This document shows positions 30,052 to 39,708 of a stretch of DNA of 64,000 nucleotides, in pieces. Origin of the DNA: Cyanobacterium sp. HL-69 (GTDB lineage Bacteria > Cyanobacteriota > Cyanobacteriia > Cyanobacteriales > Cyanobacteriaceae); assembly GCA_002813895.1 (NCBI GenBank), contig CP024912.1, positions 1,674,001-1,738,000 of the forward strand. Direction: 5' to 3'. Both the position numbers and the translations under genes were made by a program. The notes beneath the pieces were generated by a model that had not been told where the DNA came from, made no database searches, and saw nothing but the letters and a program-made list of their open reading frames with translations. Numbering within the stretch: position 1 is the stretch's first letter; the number at the start of each line of letters is the position of its first letter.

Positions 30052-30342
30052 TACGATTCCCTAGTCTCAACCCGAAACTTTACGTTTTCTAGGATAACTG
30101 ATTGTTGCGTTAGAAAAATCATCAAGCATTTAAATAGTAATTTATTAGAGTTGGTGTTCAATATTTAATTATTAGTGCGATCGCCCTTACTAAAACAGTA
30201 TTCTTTTAAGCTGAAATACTACGTAATCTGCCACACTGCATGAACTTATTTTTGATCAAACAAAAAAATTGTAAGGAAAAATGGCTGTTTCGTTTTTTTG
30301 AAGATCGGCTACTATATGTTTATTGATATTGCCGAAATTCCC

Positions 30343-31332
30343 ATGGAAAAATTAGGAATCTATACTTTAGCTAACGATGTGGTCTTTGATCAACTTGTTG
30401 CCTTATTGAATAGTATCGAAAAAAATGTTAGTCCCGATATTCCAATATGTGTTATTCCTTTTGATAACAATCTTGAGAAGGTAAAACAGGAAATACAATC
30501 AAGAGATAATGTCAATCTATTTGATAACCAAGAATCCATAAGGCGCTGGGAAAATTTTGCCACCGAAATATGGTCAAAACATCCAAAAGCAAATCACACT
30601 AAGCAGTTTTGGGGAAAAGGACATCATCACCGTTTCGCTGCCTTTGATGGGGCGTTTGATAAGTTTGTTTTTTATGATGCTGACAGCTTGGCGATGAAAC
30701 CGTTGAATAAGATGTTTGACAAGTTAAATAATTATGACTTTGTCTTTGATGATTGGGAACATCGTAAACCTATAGAAACATCGGCTTTAAATATACCCTT
30801 AATTGAAAAAACTGGTATTTTTAACGAGGATCAAATTAGACCTAAATTACATTGTTCTAGTTTATTCGGCTCGAAAAAAGGAATTTTCAATGAGGAGGAA
30901 TTATCGAAACTCAAATATCGATTAATTAATGATAAAGAAATTACTTGGATTCCCCGTTGGTGGGATGATGCTTTTTTGTTCAATTATTTAACTCTAAGGT
31001 GCGATCGCCCTTTATACAATTTTACATTAAGTGAAGATGCCCAAGATCGCACGGGTAACTGTGCTGATGCTGATCCTTTTGTCAATGTGGATAATGTGTT
31101 GTACAACGAGCAGGGGTTAAAACCTATCCATCGTATTCATTATATGAATTATTCTTCCGCAGACTTTGCTCGTTTAACGCAGGGATATGATACGAATATT
31201 CGTTATCAAGAAGAATTTTTATACTATCGTTTTTTGAAAAATCCTGAACAAAAACCAAAGGAGTTAAAGAAACGTAGCCTATGGCAAAAAGTAGCAAACA
31301 AAGTAAATTTAATAAAGAAAAAATTTGCTTGA
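30343..31332 (+). CDS. Glycosyltransferase-like protein (Npun_R2821/R2822-type)
   Basis: About 330 residues from ATG 30343; a TTG at 30298 and an ATG at 30316 are in frame upstream, but LGIYTLANDVVFDQLVALLNSIE is where family similarity begins. A GT-A style fold is suggested by VFYDADSLAMKPL (a DxD-type metal motif), FVFDDWEHRKP and the later PRWWDDAFLFNYLT. It probably transfers a sugar in surface-glycan synthesis. It is the first gene of the plus-strand island. Acceptor and donor are unknown. Confidence 0.8.
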   Translation: MEKLGIYTLANDVVFDQLVALLNSIEKNVSPDIPICVIPFDNNLEKVKQEIQSRDNVNLFDNQESIRRWENFATEIWSKHPKANHTKQFWGKGHHHRFAAFDGAFDKFVFYDADSLAMKPLNKMFDKLNNYDFVFDDWEHRKPIETSALNIPLIEKTGIFNEDQIRPKLHCSSLFGSKKGIFNEEELSKLKYRLINDKEITWIPRWWDDAFLFNYLTLRCDRPLYNFTLSEDAQDRTGNCADADPFVNVDNVLYNEQGLKPIHRIHYMNYSSADFARLTQGYDTNIRYQEEFLYYRFLKNPEQKPKELKKRSLWQKVANKVNLIKKKFA

Positions 31333-31453
31333 ATAAATAACTATACAAAAAAGTTAATATAATGGGTATTAATTAATTTTCTAAAAATTTAAATCTTAAA
31401 CAATAACTCTACAAACATAAACAATTATTTACTTTAGAATAGGTATTCTCAAC

Positions 31454-32878
31454 ATGAAACAATTAATTATCGGGATAGATGGAGGAGATCAAGACATTTT
31501 TTCTCAAGTTTCCATGCCTCATCTACATCAATTATTTAAAGATTGTTATACCCTGAAATTGACAGAAGACTTATTAAGTAGAGGTTGGGCAGAAATACTG
31601 TCAGGGAAATATGCCCGTGAGACAGGGGCTTTCTATATGAAACCCAAATTAGATAAAACTCATGATTTGATCTTACGCTTTAGTTTAAAAGATTTGCTAA
31701 ATAATCCTGAAGTTCTTCCAATTTGGGCAATACCAGCTAAACAGAATAAAAAAGTTGGCATGATGAATGTCCCCACCACATTTCCCGCACAACCAGTAGA
31801 AGGTTTCTTTGTATCTGGTGCAGGGGGAGGCGTTAACAAGGTAGAAGGAATACCAGAAGATTTATGTTATCCCAATTCATTAGCCAAAGAATTAGAAGAA
31901 TTAGGTTATGTCATTGATATTCGGGTTGGAACTGCCGGAATCAAAGATATTCAACTATTATTTGATAAGGTCAATGAGATGCAAGAAAAACGAGTAGAAG
32001 CATTTATTCGTCTGTGCAAGAAACAGCAACCCGACTTTGGCTTTATTGCCACAAGAGCTACAACTGATATACAGTATCTAGCTATGAGTGAACTCCAGTC
32101 TTATTTTGCTTATCGACGTGGTGAACTTACAGATGAAGAAGCAAATAAACACGCTATCTGGTTCGAAAATTTTGAGAAGCACTACAACCTCTTGGATCAG
32201 CTACTTAAACGGTTAATTGAAGAACTGAGTCCTGAACACTTTATTATCACGTCAGATCATGGAGCCGTACCTTATAAATATAAAGCTAACTTTAATGCTT
32301 TTTTACAAAATTATGGCTATCAACAAGAAAAATTAGTAATCAAAGGGACGTTAAATTCTCTAATTAACTCCTTCAGACGCAAAAAGTCTTTTCAACCAGT
32401 TTACAGAACACAATGGGAGAAAACGAAAGCCTTTACTGGTTGGTATGATCCCAGAATTTTTATTAATGATTCTCGTCGCTTCAATGGTCCTGTGAAGGAA
32501 GATGAAATTGACCAAATGGTAGCTCAAATTTGTGGTGACTTTAATAAAACGCCAGAAGCCAAAGAATACTATATGGAGGCTAAACCTTATCGTAAATTGT
32601 ATCCTGATGCTAAATATAACCACTATTTACCTGATATTAAAATTCACTGTCCTACGACAATTTTTCCCGCTCCTGATGAAGGACCCTTCATAAGACCAAA
32701 TGAAGATTATGCTCCATTACCAAACTTAGATAATGTCAAAGGGGGAATGCACTCAGGCCAAAAAGGAGAACATCCACTTTTTTGTTGCGATCGAAAGACT
32801 GCGACCCTGATACAGGAAGAAGATATTAGAGATTTAACTTTAATTTATAAATTGACAGAACGCATATTTAATTCATAG
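31454..32878 (+). CDS. Alkaline-phosphatase-superfamily phosphodiesterase/phosphatase-like protein
   Basis: A 474-residue protein opening LIIGIDGGDQDIF, with the first metal-binding Asp, and carrying the later metal motif FIITSDHGAVPY. Ser or Thr in LLSRGWAEILSGKYARETG is the likely nucleophile. This is the type I phosphodiesterase/nucleotide-pyrophosphatase branch of the superfamily. There is no signal peptide, so it appears cytoplasmic. Within a glycan island it might hydrolyse a phosphate or sulfate ester, or move a phospho-group; the actual role is unknown. The next gene starts 9 bp after its stop. Confidence 0.85.
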   Translation: MKQLIIGIDGGDQDIFSQVSMPHLHQLFKDCYTLKLTEDLLSRGWAEILSGKYARETGAFYMKPKLDKTHDLILRFSLKDLLNNPEVLPIWAIPAKQNKKVGMMNVPTTFPAQPVEGFFVSGAGGGVNKVEGIPEDLCYPNSLAKELEELGYVIDIRVGTAGIKDIQLLFDKVNEMQEKRVEAFIRLCKKQQPDFGFIATRATTDIQYLAMSELQSYFAYRRGELTDEEANKHAIWFENFEKHYNLLDQLLKRLIEELSPEHFIITSDHGAVPYKYKANFNAFLQNYGYQQEKLVIKGTLNSLINSFRRKKSFQPVYRTQWEKTKAFTGWYDPRIFINDSRRFNGPVKEDEIDQMVAQICGDFNKTPEAKEYYMEAKPYRKLYPDAKYNHYLPDIKIHCPTTIFPAPDEGPFIRPNEDYAPLPNLDNVKGGMHSGQKGEHPLFCCDRKTATLIQEEDIRDLTLIYKLTERIFNS

Positions 32879-32887
32879 AGAGTAAAA

Positions 32888-33706
32888 ATGATTTTGAAAA
32901 CTTATATTATTTGTTTCGTAGGAAGAAGTGGAAGTACTTTATTAGCTCGAAGTTTAGCTGAGTTGGGCTACGTCGGTAATCCTATTGAATTTTTTCATTG
33001 GAGGAGAATTCCTCAATTAGCAAAGAGTGATTCTCAAATCTTCAAAGATTATCTTGATGAAATTAGAAACCAAGGAACAACTTCTAATGGCGTTTGTGGA
33101 ATTAAGCTCCAGTGGGGACAATTGCAAACCTTGACGAGTATGGCACGGACACATTTATCTTTAAATGGAAAAAAAGACGTAGAAATAATCTCTCTACTAT
33201 TTCCCAACCCCTATTACATATACATTGAAAGGAATAATTTATTAAAACAAGCAATATCTTTGGAACTTGCTCAACAAACAGGAGTTTTTACCAAATTCTC
33301 GGATACAAATTCTAAACAAATAGAAACATCACTTAGTCAACAACTGTCTAATAATCAGTTGTTGATTTTTAAACCTTTAAATATATTTAATCATAAAAAA
33401 AATATTAATATTACAAATCAAAAATGGCAAAATTTTTTTGAATTAGAAGACATAAATTATTATAAAGTTGTCTATGAAGATTTCTCTCAATCAATACCAC
33501 AAACAATTATTAATGTAATTAAATTTCTAGAGATTGAACCTTTACCATCTGAAGATCAAATTAAAATCCCACTTAAGCGATTATCTAACGAAATTAATGA
33601 TCAATGGTTTAAATACTATAATTATATTCCTGAAATTTTCCTTAAGTTGGGTGATTTAATAAACAAAAAATTTGGAAGCATAGCTAAAAAATTAATAAGA
33701 AGATAA
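32888..33706 (+). CDS. Stf0-type sulfotransferase
   Basis: A 272-residue PAPS-dependent sulfotransferase-like protein. The N-terminal TYIICFVGRSGSTLLARSLAELGYVGNP carries the 5'-phosphosulfate-binding loop (GRSGST). PIEFFH and GVCGIKLQWGQLQTL are typical of the Stf0 family that sulfates trehalose and other sugars. The C-terminus is Lys-rich and AT-biased. It lies 9 bp after the phosphodiesterase-like gene, which suggests shared transcription. A small-sugar or glycan acceptor is likely. Confidence 0.83.
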   Translation: MILKTYIICFVGRSGSTLLARSLAELGYVGNPIEFFHWRRIPQLAKSDSQIFKDYLDEIRNQGTTSNGVCGIKLQWGQLQTLTSMARTHLSLNGKKDVEIISLLFPNPYYIYIERNNLLKQAISLELAQQTGVFTKFSDTNSKQIETSLSQQLSNNQLLIFKPLNIFNHKKNINITNQKWQNFFELEDINYYKVVYEDFSQSIPQTIINVIKFLEIEPLPSEDQIKIPLKRLSNEINDQWFKYYNYIPEIFLKLGDLINKKFGSIAKKLIRR

Positions 33707-33775
33707 ACAAGCGTAAGAAAAATTATTAAAATTTAAAATAAAGACTTTGTATCAAAAAATAAACAAAATTTTACC

Positions 33776-34954
33776 GTGAAAATTGGAATTATTACATATC
33801 ACTTTTTATATAATTTCGGTGCCAATTTGCAAATCTTGGCAACTATCAAATATTTAGAGAAACTTGGTCATCAAGTATGTGTGCTTAATTATCGCCCCCC
33901 TGAATTAGTAGAAAAATATCGAAAAACCGTTGCATCAATACAAGCTGAAGCACATCAACAATTTTGCGATTTATATTTGCCAGAATCACCCGTTTGCGAA
34001 AATCAAGAAGCTCTTATTAAATTTGCCACTGAAGCCAAATTTGATGTAATTATTTCAGGAAGTGATGCTGTATTAAGACTATGGCAAAAAAATGTTCGAG
34101 AAGATACGAGATTTCCGAATCCTTTTTGGTTAACTTGGACAGAACAAGTTGGGGTAAAACGAAAGGGAGTTTTAGCAGCTAGTAGTATGGGTACCAATTA
34201 TTTAACTTTTCCCAAAGAGGTAAGAAGTGGTATTAGAGAAGCTCTCAAGAAAATGAACTATATAACTATTAGAGATAGGTGGACAAAAACGTTACTTTCT
34301 CTCATTAGTTACAATCAATATTCCCTGAAACTTTGTCCAGACCCTGTAATAATGTTAAATGAAGTTTTTGCTATCCCCGAACAATATTCTCAAGAAGCAG
34401 TTGCAAAAAGAAAGGAATATATTCTATTAAGCATCTATAAAGATACCGTGTCGAAGCAGTGGATTAAAGATTTTATTGAAACCGCTCATAACAAAGGACT
34501 TGAAGTGTATAGTCTACCTCTACCTGAATATGAAGTACAGGGAAATTTTGATAAAATTATTGGATTTCCCCTATCACCTTTAGAGTGGTATGCTTGGATT
34601 CAGAATGCGGCAGCTTATGTCGGAGTTCGTTTTCATCCCATTGTTTGTGCTTTAACGAATCAAGTACCATTTGTGGCACTGGATCAGTATGAATGGGGTA
34701 TCAAAAGACGTAGAGATAGAATCTTAACTAAACCTTTAAGACCATTACTCCGTTTTTCGAGTAAAACTTATGACGTTTGTTGGAGTGCTAAGCTTACAAA
34801 ATATTGTTTAAATCCCGTTCAATATAATCAATTATCTCCAGCTCAGATATTAGATTTAGCAACCGAATCAATAAATTTGCAAAGCAATCAATCATTCATC
34901 GCAGACTCTCAAGAAAGTTTTATTAAAACGATCAATAAAATTTTACTAAGATAA
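33776..34954 (+). CDS. Polysaccharide pyruvyl transferase-family protein
   Basis: A 392-residue protein starting at GTG 33776 (KIGIITYHFLYNFGANLQILATIKYLEKLGH). The N-terminal Gly/Asn-rich turn and the internal FDVIISGSDAVLRLW, KLCPDPVIML and YVGVRFHPIVCALTNQVPFVALDQY match the CsaB/WcaK/EpsI pyruvyl-transferase family. These add ketal pyruvate from PEP to sugars; some relatives have other activities. It lies between two sulfotransferase genes, which suggests both anionic groups may be placed on the same glycan. Confidence 0.83.
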   Translation: MKIGIITYHFLYNFGANLQILATIKYLEKLGHQVCVLNYRPPELVEKYRKTVASIQAEAHQQFCDLYLPESPVCENQEALIKFATEAKFDVIISGSDAVLRLWQKNVREDTRFPNPFWLTWTEQVGVKRKGVLAASSMGTNYLTFPKEVRSGIREALKKMNYITIRDRWTKTLLSLISYNQYSLKLCPDPVIMLNEVFAIPEQYSQEAVAKRKEYILLSIYKDTVSKQWIKDFIETAHNKGLEVYSLPLPEYEVQGNFDKIIGFPLSPLEWYAWIQNAAAYVGVRFHPIVCALTNQVPFVALDQYEWGIKRRRDRILTKPLRPLLRFSSKTYDVCWSAKLTKYCLNPVQYNQLSPAQILDLATESINLQSNQSFIADSQESFIKTINKILLR

Positions 34955-34970
34955 CCAACAAAATTAATTC

Positions 34971-35660
34971 ATGTTAGTCAGTCATCGTTATAAATTCATT
35001 TACACCAAAACTGTCAAAACTGCAGGAACATCAGTTGAATCTTATTTTGAGCCTTATTGTATGAAAGAAGGTGAATGGTCTTTTGCTCACAGCCGAGACG
35101 AATATACTTCTGAAACAGGAATAATTGGTTATAGAGGAAATCAAATACCTGATGATTGTGTTTATTATAACCATATGCCAGCGCAGAAAATAAAAAATCT
35201 TTTGGGAGAAGATATTTGGAATTCTTATTTTAAGTTTTGTGTAGTTAGAAATCCTTTTTCTAAAGCTGCTTCTTATTATTATTTTCGAGGAAGAAAAGAG
35301 TTACTTACTGGCAAAAAAGGGCTTTTAAAAAGACTTTTATATCCTACGGAAAAACTTAAATTTTTAGAGTATTTGAAAAAAATTAAGCCCGTTATAGACA
35401 GAGATAAATATTTAATTAATGATAAATTTTGTTTGGATGATGTGATCTATCAAGAGGAATTGAATAGAGATATAGAAAGAATTTGTCATAAACTTTCAAT
35501 TCCTTTTGAACCTAAAAGAATACAGTTTTTAAAAAAAGAAGAGAAACAAAAAAAATTAAGTTTGCAGGAACTTTATTCATATGAAGCCAAGGCAATTATT
35601 AAACAAGTATATGCTTTTGAGTTAGACTATTTTAACTATTCATTTCCTCATAATAAATGA
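34971..35660 (+). CDS. Sulfotransferase family 2-like protein
   Basis: A 229-residue protein beginning MLVSHRYKFIYTKTVKTAGTSVESYF. KTVKTAGTS is the PAPS 5'-phosphosulfate loop of carbohydrate sulfotransferases, and FCVVRNPFSKAASYYYFR is the 3'-phosphate motif. YNHMPAQKIKNLL is also family-like. It differs from the Stf0 and family 3 proteins nearby. It starts 16 bp after the pyruvyl-transferase gene and ends 18 bp before a glycosyltransferase. Confidence 0.85.
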   Translation: MLVSHRYKFIYTKTVKTAGTSVESYFEPYCMKEGEWSFAHSRDEYTSETGIIGYRGNQIPDDCVYYNHMPAQKIKNLLGEDIWNSYFKFCVVRNPFSKAASYYYFRGRKELLTGKKGLLKRLLYPTEKLKFLEYLKKIKPVIDRDKYLINDKFCLDDVIYQEELNRDIERICHKLSIPFEPKRIQFLKKEEKQKKLSLQELYSYEAKAIIKQVYAFELDYFNYSFPHNK

Positions 35661-35678
35661 TTACACAAAGTTTATGTT

Positions 35679-36593
35679 ATGAATAATCCTCTAGTTTCAG
35701 TAATGATAACCAGTTATAATCAAAAAGATATTTTACCTAGAGCCATAGATAGTGTGTTATCTCAAACTTACAAAAATCTTCAGATAGTTATTGCAGATGA
35801 TGGTTCTACTGACGCTTCACAGGATTTAATTAATCAATATTATCAAAGGTTTCCTGATCAAATTAAACCTATACTATCTCCCAAAAATCAAGGTATTCCT
35901 AAAAATAAAAATATGGGCTTTCGAGCCTGTGACGGGGATTTTATTACTTATTTGGATGGAGATGACTTCTACTATCCTGAGAAGATAGAACGAGAAATAA
36001 AAGTTTTTAAGTTAGAACCATCTTTCGGTGTTGTCTTTTCTAACTTTGCTTTTGTGAATCAAAACTGCTCAACTTCCAAATATTGGAAAAGAGAGGATAT
36101 TTTTGTACCCCAAGGAGATATTTTTATAGATGTTTTCTCTCGGAATTTTCCTTTTTGGACTCTTTACCGTAACGAGTTGATTAGAAAAGAACTTCTTGAA
36201 AAAATTAATTATTATGATGAAAATTTAATTGCCTATGAAGATTGGGATTCCAGAATTAGACTGAGTAAAATCGCTAAGATTGGCTATTCTGACTATGTTG
36301 GTGCAGCTTATGTTGATGATCCAAAAGGCATTTCCAAAACAGAAAAGCGCCAGCGTCTTCTTCAAGAGATGAGATACGTTATGACAAAAAATTCACGTCT
36401 ATTGAATGATTTAAAATTATTTGAGAAAATTAAAGTATTAAGAACATTAGAAATAGCAATTCTTGAGAGGGAAATTTCTTGTTCCCCATCTTTAGAGAAA
36501 TTATTTTTGACTTTTAAATATGTTGCTATTACTGGTAATTTAAAGTTTTTTCTGAATTTAATAAAACAAAAAATAAAGTCAATTATGGACTAA
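35679..36593 (+). CDS. GT2 family glycosyltransferase
   Basis: A 304-residue GT-A fold enzyme. The N-terminus PLVSVMITSYNQKDILPRAIDSVLSQTYKNLQIVIADDGSTD is classic GT2, with the nucleotide-binding Asp in ADDGSTD and the metal-binding DxD in ITYLDGDDFYYPEKIE. It has no membrane helix, so it acts at the cytosolic face. The sugar specificity is not deducible. It is part of the closely spaced plus-strand run. Confidence 0.9.
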   Translation: MNNPLVSVMITSYNQKDILPRAIDSVLSQTYKNLQIVIADDGSTDASQDLINQYYQRFPDQIKPILSPKNQGIPKNKNMGFRACDGDFITYLDGDDFYYPEKIEREIKVFKLEPSFGVVFSNFAFVNQNCSTSKYWKREDIFVPQGDIFIDVFSRNFPFWTLYRNELIRKELLEKINYYDENLIAYEDWDSRIRLSKIAKIGYSDYVGAAYVDDPKGISKTEKRQRLLQEMRYVMTKNSRLLNDLKLFEKIKVLRTLEIAILEREISCSPSLEKLFLTFKYVAITGNLKFFLNLIKQKIKSIMD

Positions 36594-36636
36594 TATTAAA
36601 TTGCAAAAGAATACAATAACAAGATTTTAGAAGAAA

Positions 36637-37650
36637 ATGTCATCAAATTTTGACGAAAAAAACTTAATTTTCCTGATTTCTCAGCCACGTGCTGGTTCAA
36701 CGATGCTGCAAAAAATTTTGGGTTCTCATCCCGAAATATACACAGTTTCTGAACCATGGCTATTACTTCATCCTGTTTATGCCTTAAGAGATAGTGGATA
36801 TGAGGCAGAATATGATGCCAAACTGGCAAAAACTGCCTTGGATAGTTTCTTAAACTTATTCCCTGATCAAAAACAAGTTTATTTAGAAACTATTTCTGAA
36901 GTTTATGGAAAACTGTATCAAAAAGCTTTAGATCAAACAGATAAAAAATATTTTCTTGACAAAACTCCGAGATACTATCATATTATTCCTGAACTAGCTA
37001 AAATTTTTCCCGAAGCAAAGTTTATTATCTTATTAAGAAATCCTCTTGCTGTTTTAAGTTCAATTATTAGCACTTGGATTGTTCCTCATCCAGATCGTTG
37101 GTTTTATCTTGAGAATCATAAAGATGATCTTTTTAAAGCTCCTGAATTACTGTTGCAAGGTATAAATTTGTTACAAGATAGATGTCTAGTTGTTCATTAT
37201 GAAAAGTTTTTAGAGAATCCCGATATTCAGACTAGATCAATTTGTGATAAGTTAAACATCCCTTTTCATCAAAAGATGTTGGTAAATGACAAAACTAATT
37301 CTGCTCAATGGATTTTTGGGGATAAAAAAGATCCTTATAAAACTTCTCAACCGAATGCTAAAAATATTGTTACTTGGCAAAATAACATTAACTCTCCTCA
37401 AATTTTAAAATCATTGAATGACTACTTAGATTTTCTTGGTGAGGAGATACTAACCAAAATGGGTTATTCATATCAAGAGTTATGGCAATCCCTACAAACC
37501 TATCATTCTGATTATCGTTTTTTATCGTGGACTACCTTGCCTTTAGAATATATAGTAAATAAACCGAAAACTTATACAAGTAATAAATATAGATTCTATA
37601 AAATAAAGCTAATTAATAAACTAGAGAAAAAAGGTATTTTAAATTTTTAA
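36637..37650 (+). CDS. Sulfotransferase family 3-like protein
   Basis: A 337-residue sulfotransferase. LIFLISQPRAGSTMLQKILGSHPEI carries the 5'-phosphosulfate loop (QPRAGST), and FIILLRNPLAVLSSIIS the 3'-phosphate motif. The middle holds KYFLDKTPRYYHIIPELAKIFP, typical of this family. It is the third distinct sulfotransferase within 5 kb. Some relatives sulfate glycans and others proteins. Confidence 0.87.
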   Translation: MSSNFDEKNLIFLISQPRAGSTMLQKILGSHPEIYTVSEPWLLLHPVYALRDSGYEAEYDAKLAKTALDSFLNLFPDQKQVYLETISEVYGKLYQKALDQTDKKYFLDKTPRYYHIIPELAKIFPEAKFIILLRNPLAVLSSIISTWIVPHPDRWFYLENHKDDLFKAPELLLQGINLLQDRCLVVHYEKFLENPDIQTRSICDKLNIPFHQKMLVNDKTNSAQWIFGDKKDPYKTSQPNAKNIVTWQNNINSPQILKSLNDYLDFLGEEILTKMGYSYQELWQSLQTYHSDYRFLSWTTLPLEYIVNKPKTYTSNKYRFYKIKLINKLEKKGILNF

Positions 37651-37748
37651 AAGAGTGATGATAAATATTTTTATTAACATTAATAAAAATTGCTCAAAAA
37701 GAACTATCAAGAAAATTAAACCGCAAATCAATTATTACAACAAAATTT

Positions 37749-38651
37749 ATGATGAACAGACAACAACTTCCTACAATATCTATTGTTACCCCTTCTTTTA
37801 ATCAAGGGAACTTCTTAGAAGCGACTATCGAAAGTATACTATCGCAGAAATATCCGAACCTAGAATACATTATCATAGATGGTGGTTCAACAGATGACAG
37901 TGTAGAGATAATTAAAAAATATGAAAAATATCTTCATTTCTGGTGTAGCGAACCGGACAAGGGACAATATGATGCTATTAACAAAGGATTTACCCATGCT
38001 AACGGTGAAATTATGGCTTGGCTGAATAGTGATGATATGTATTTTCCTTGGACATTAAAAACAGTGGGGAGTATCATGTCAGAATTACCAGAAGTGGAAT
38101 GGTTAACGACCTTTCTACCAGGAACATGGGATTATCAAGGATTTTCCAGAGGTTTTCAACGCATCAGTGGTTATTCAAAAAGTGCTTTTCTTGATGGTTG
38201 TTATCTTCCTATTCACAATTATTTTTTAGGATGGATACAACAAGAGTCAACGTTTTGGAGAAGAAGTTTATGGGAAAAAGCAGGAGGTTATATTTCTACA
38301 GATCTTGATCTAGCTAGTGATTTTGAATTGTGGTCAAGGTTTTTTTCTCAAGCTGAATTATATGGGACAATTTCGCCGTTAGGTGGATTTAGAAAACAAG
38401 CCAATCAAAAAACTTCTCAAATGACTAAATATATGAGTGAAGCAAAAAAATCATTAATAGAATATCAAGAATTATTCCATTGGCGACCAAATAAATTTCT
38501 TACCTTTTTACAAGAAAAAAAACTATATCGAATACCTAAGCTAAATAAAATTATTAAAGATAATTATGGTTATGTAGGGAAAAAAGTTATTAGAAAAGAT
38601 GAAAATTTATCCAGTGGTTATTGGCAAGTTCAAGAATATAAATTTATGTAG
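37749..38651 (+). CDS. GT2 family glycosyltransferase
   Basis: A 300-residue GT2 enzyme with PTISIVTPSFNQGNFLEATIESILSQ, YIIIDGGSTDDSVEIIKKY and the metal-binding turn IMAWLNSDDMYFPW. WIQQESTFWRRSLWEKAGG is the usual acceptor-side motif. It is related to the GT2 encoded at 39709-40620 (shared YIIIDGGSTD and WLNSDD blocks), though the two differ enough to use different substrates. The damaged GT4 gene starts 6 bp after its stop. Confidence 0.9.
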   Translation: MMNRQQLPTISIVTPSFNQGNFLEATIESILSQKYPNLEYIIIDGGSTDDSVEIIKKYEKYLHFWCSEPDKGQYDAINKGFTHANGEIMAWLNSDDMYFPWTLKTVGSIMSELPEVEWLTTFLPGTWDYQGFSRGFQRISGYSKSAFLDGCYLPIHNYFLGWIQQESTFWRRSLWEKAGGYISTDLDLASDFELWSRFFSQAELYGTISPLGGFRKQANQKTSQMTKYMSEAKKSLIEYQELFHWRPNKFLTFLQEKKLYRIPKLNKIIKDNYGYVGKKVIRKDENLSSGYWQVQEYKFM

Positions 38652-38657
38652 TTTTTT

Positions 38658-39575
38658 ATGAACATTTTACAAATCAATCAGTCTGATATTTATTCTTGGT
38701 GGTACTAGGACCGCATCTTATAGTTTACATCAAGGACTATTAGAGGCAAACATTGACTCGAAATTATTGGTCGGCAACGTCCAAAAAGAAGATAAATTAG
38801 TTCAAAAAGTTCCCCGTCAAGGAAAAATTGACACTCAACTATATCGAATTACCAGTAGGTTAGGGTTAAATTATATACATCTACTCAGTACCTACAATAT
38901 TCTCAAACATCCCTTTTATAAAGAAGCAGATGTCCTTAATTTTCATAACCTACATACAGGTTACTTTAACTATCTAGCTGTTTCTGCCTTCACCAAAAAT
39001 AAACCTGCCGTTTATACCCTCCATGATATGTGGAGTTTTACTGGACATTGTGCTTATAGTTACGACTGCAATAAATGGCAAACAGGTTGCGGAAAATGTC
39101 CCTATCCTGATACCTACCCAAAAATTAAACGAGACAATACCAAATGGGAATGGAAATTAAAAAATTGGGTTTATGAAAATTCTAACCTAACCATTGTCAC
39201 CCCTAGCAATTGGTTAGCTGAAGAAGCTAAAAAAAGTATGTTGAATCGCTTTAATGTTCAATGTATTCCCAATGGTATCAATACAAAAACTTATCGGCAT
39301 TGCTGATTTTGAGTATGATTGGTATTGAGTACGAGTCACTAAATTATTCAATGGCTGTTATTTATAATTGCTAGATTTTTATTCTCATACCTTGATTCAG
39401 CAACGCCTTGATAAAGAAAAATGCCGTCAAATTTTAGGAATACCCCAAGGCAAAAAAGTATTAATGTTTGCTGCACAGAGTCTCACAGAAACTCGTACTT
39501 TTAATAATGGGGTCTGGTGCTGGTAATTTTAGTAAAACCCTTGACATTGAAACTGTCAGTTTAGGTTACTTAATA
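38658..39575 (+). pseudogene. Decayed GT4 family glycosyltransferase
   Basis: Fragments of one GT4 enzyme lie in three frames. MNILQINQSDIYS (from 38658) shifts by +1 near 38697 into GGTRTASYSLHQGLLEANIDSK, which runs open through AVYTLHDMWSFTGHCAYS and NGINTKTY to a stop at about 39305. A 112-bp insertion follows. The frame then resumes as LDKEKCRQILGIPQGKKVLMFAAQSLTETR. Sequence coding GSGAGNFSKTLDIETVSLGY, which belongs further along a GT4 protein, joins almost directly, implying a deletion. The C-terminal catalytic half is missing. This gene is dead. Confidence 0.8.
39296..39407. mobile_element. 112-bp inverted-repeat (MITE-like) insertion
   Basis: The GT4 reading frame is interrupted by 112 bp bounded by imperfect inverted ends beginning GGCATTGCTGA on the left and, on the complementary strand, GGCGTTGCTGA on the right. 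Over 23 bp the two ends agree at about 17 positions. There is no coding capacity. The flanking sequence joins back to give a plausible GT4 protein, which supports an insertion. A target duplication could not be fixed. Confidence 0.55.
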
Positions 39576-39708
39576 TAATATCCTTTCGGTGGTCCCAATA
39601 CTTCGGAGCTAACGGGAAACTGTCTAATAATTCTCAATAGCAACTGACGAATTATTTGTTTTATACGGTTTATATTTTTTCTCATTATTGATCTCATAAA
39701 AGTTGATA

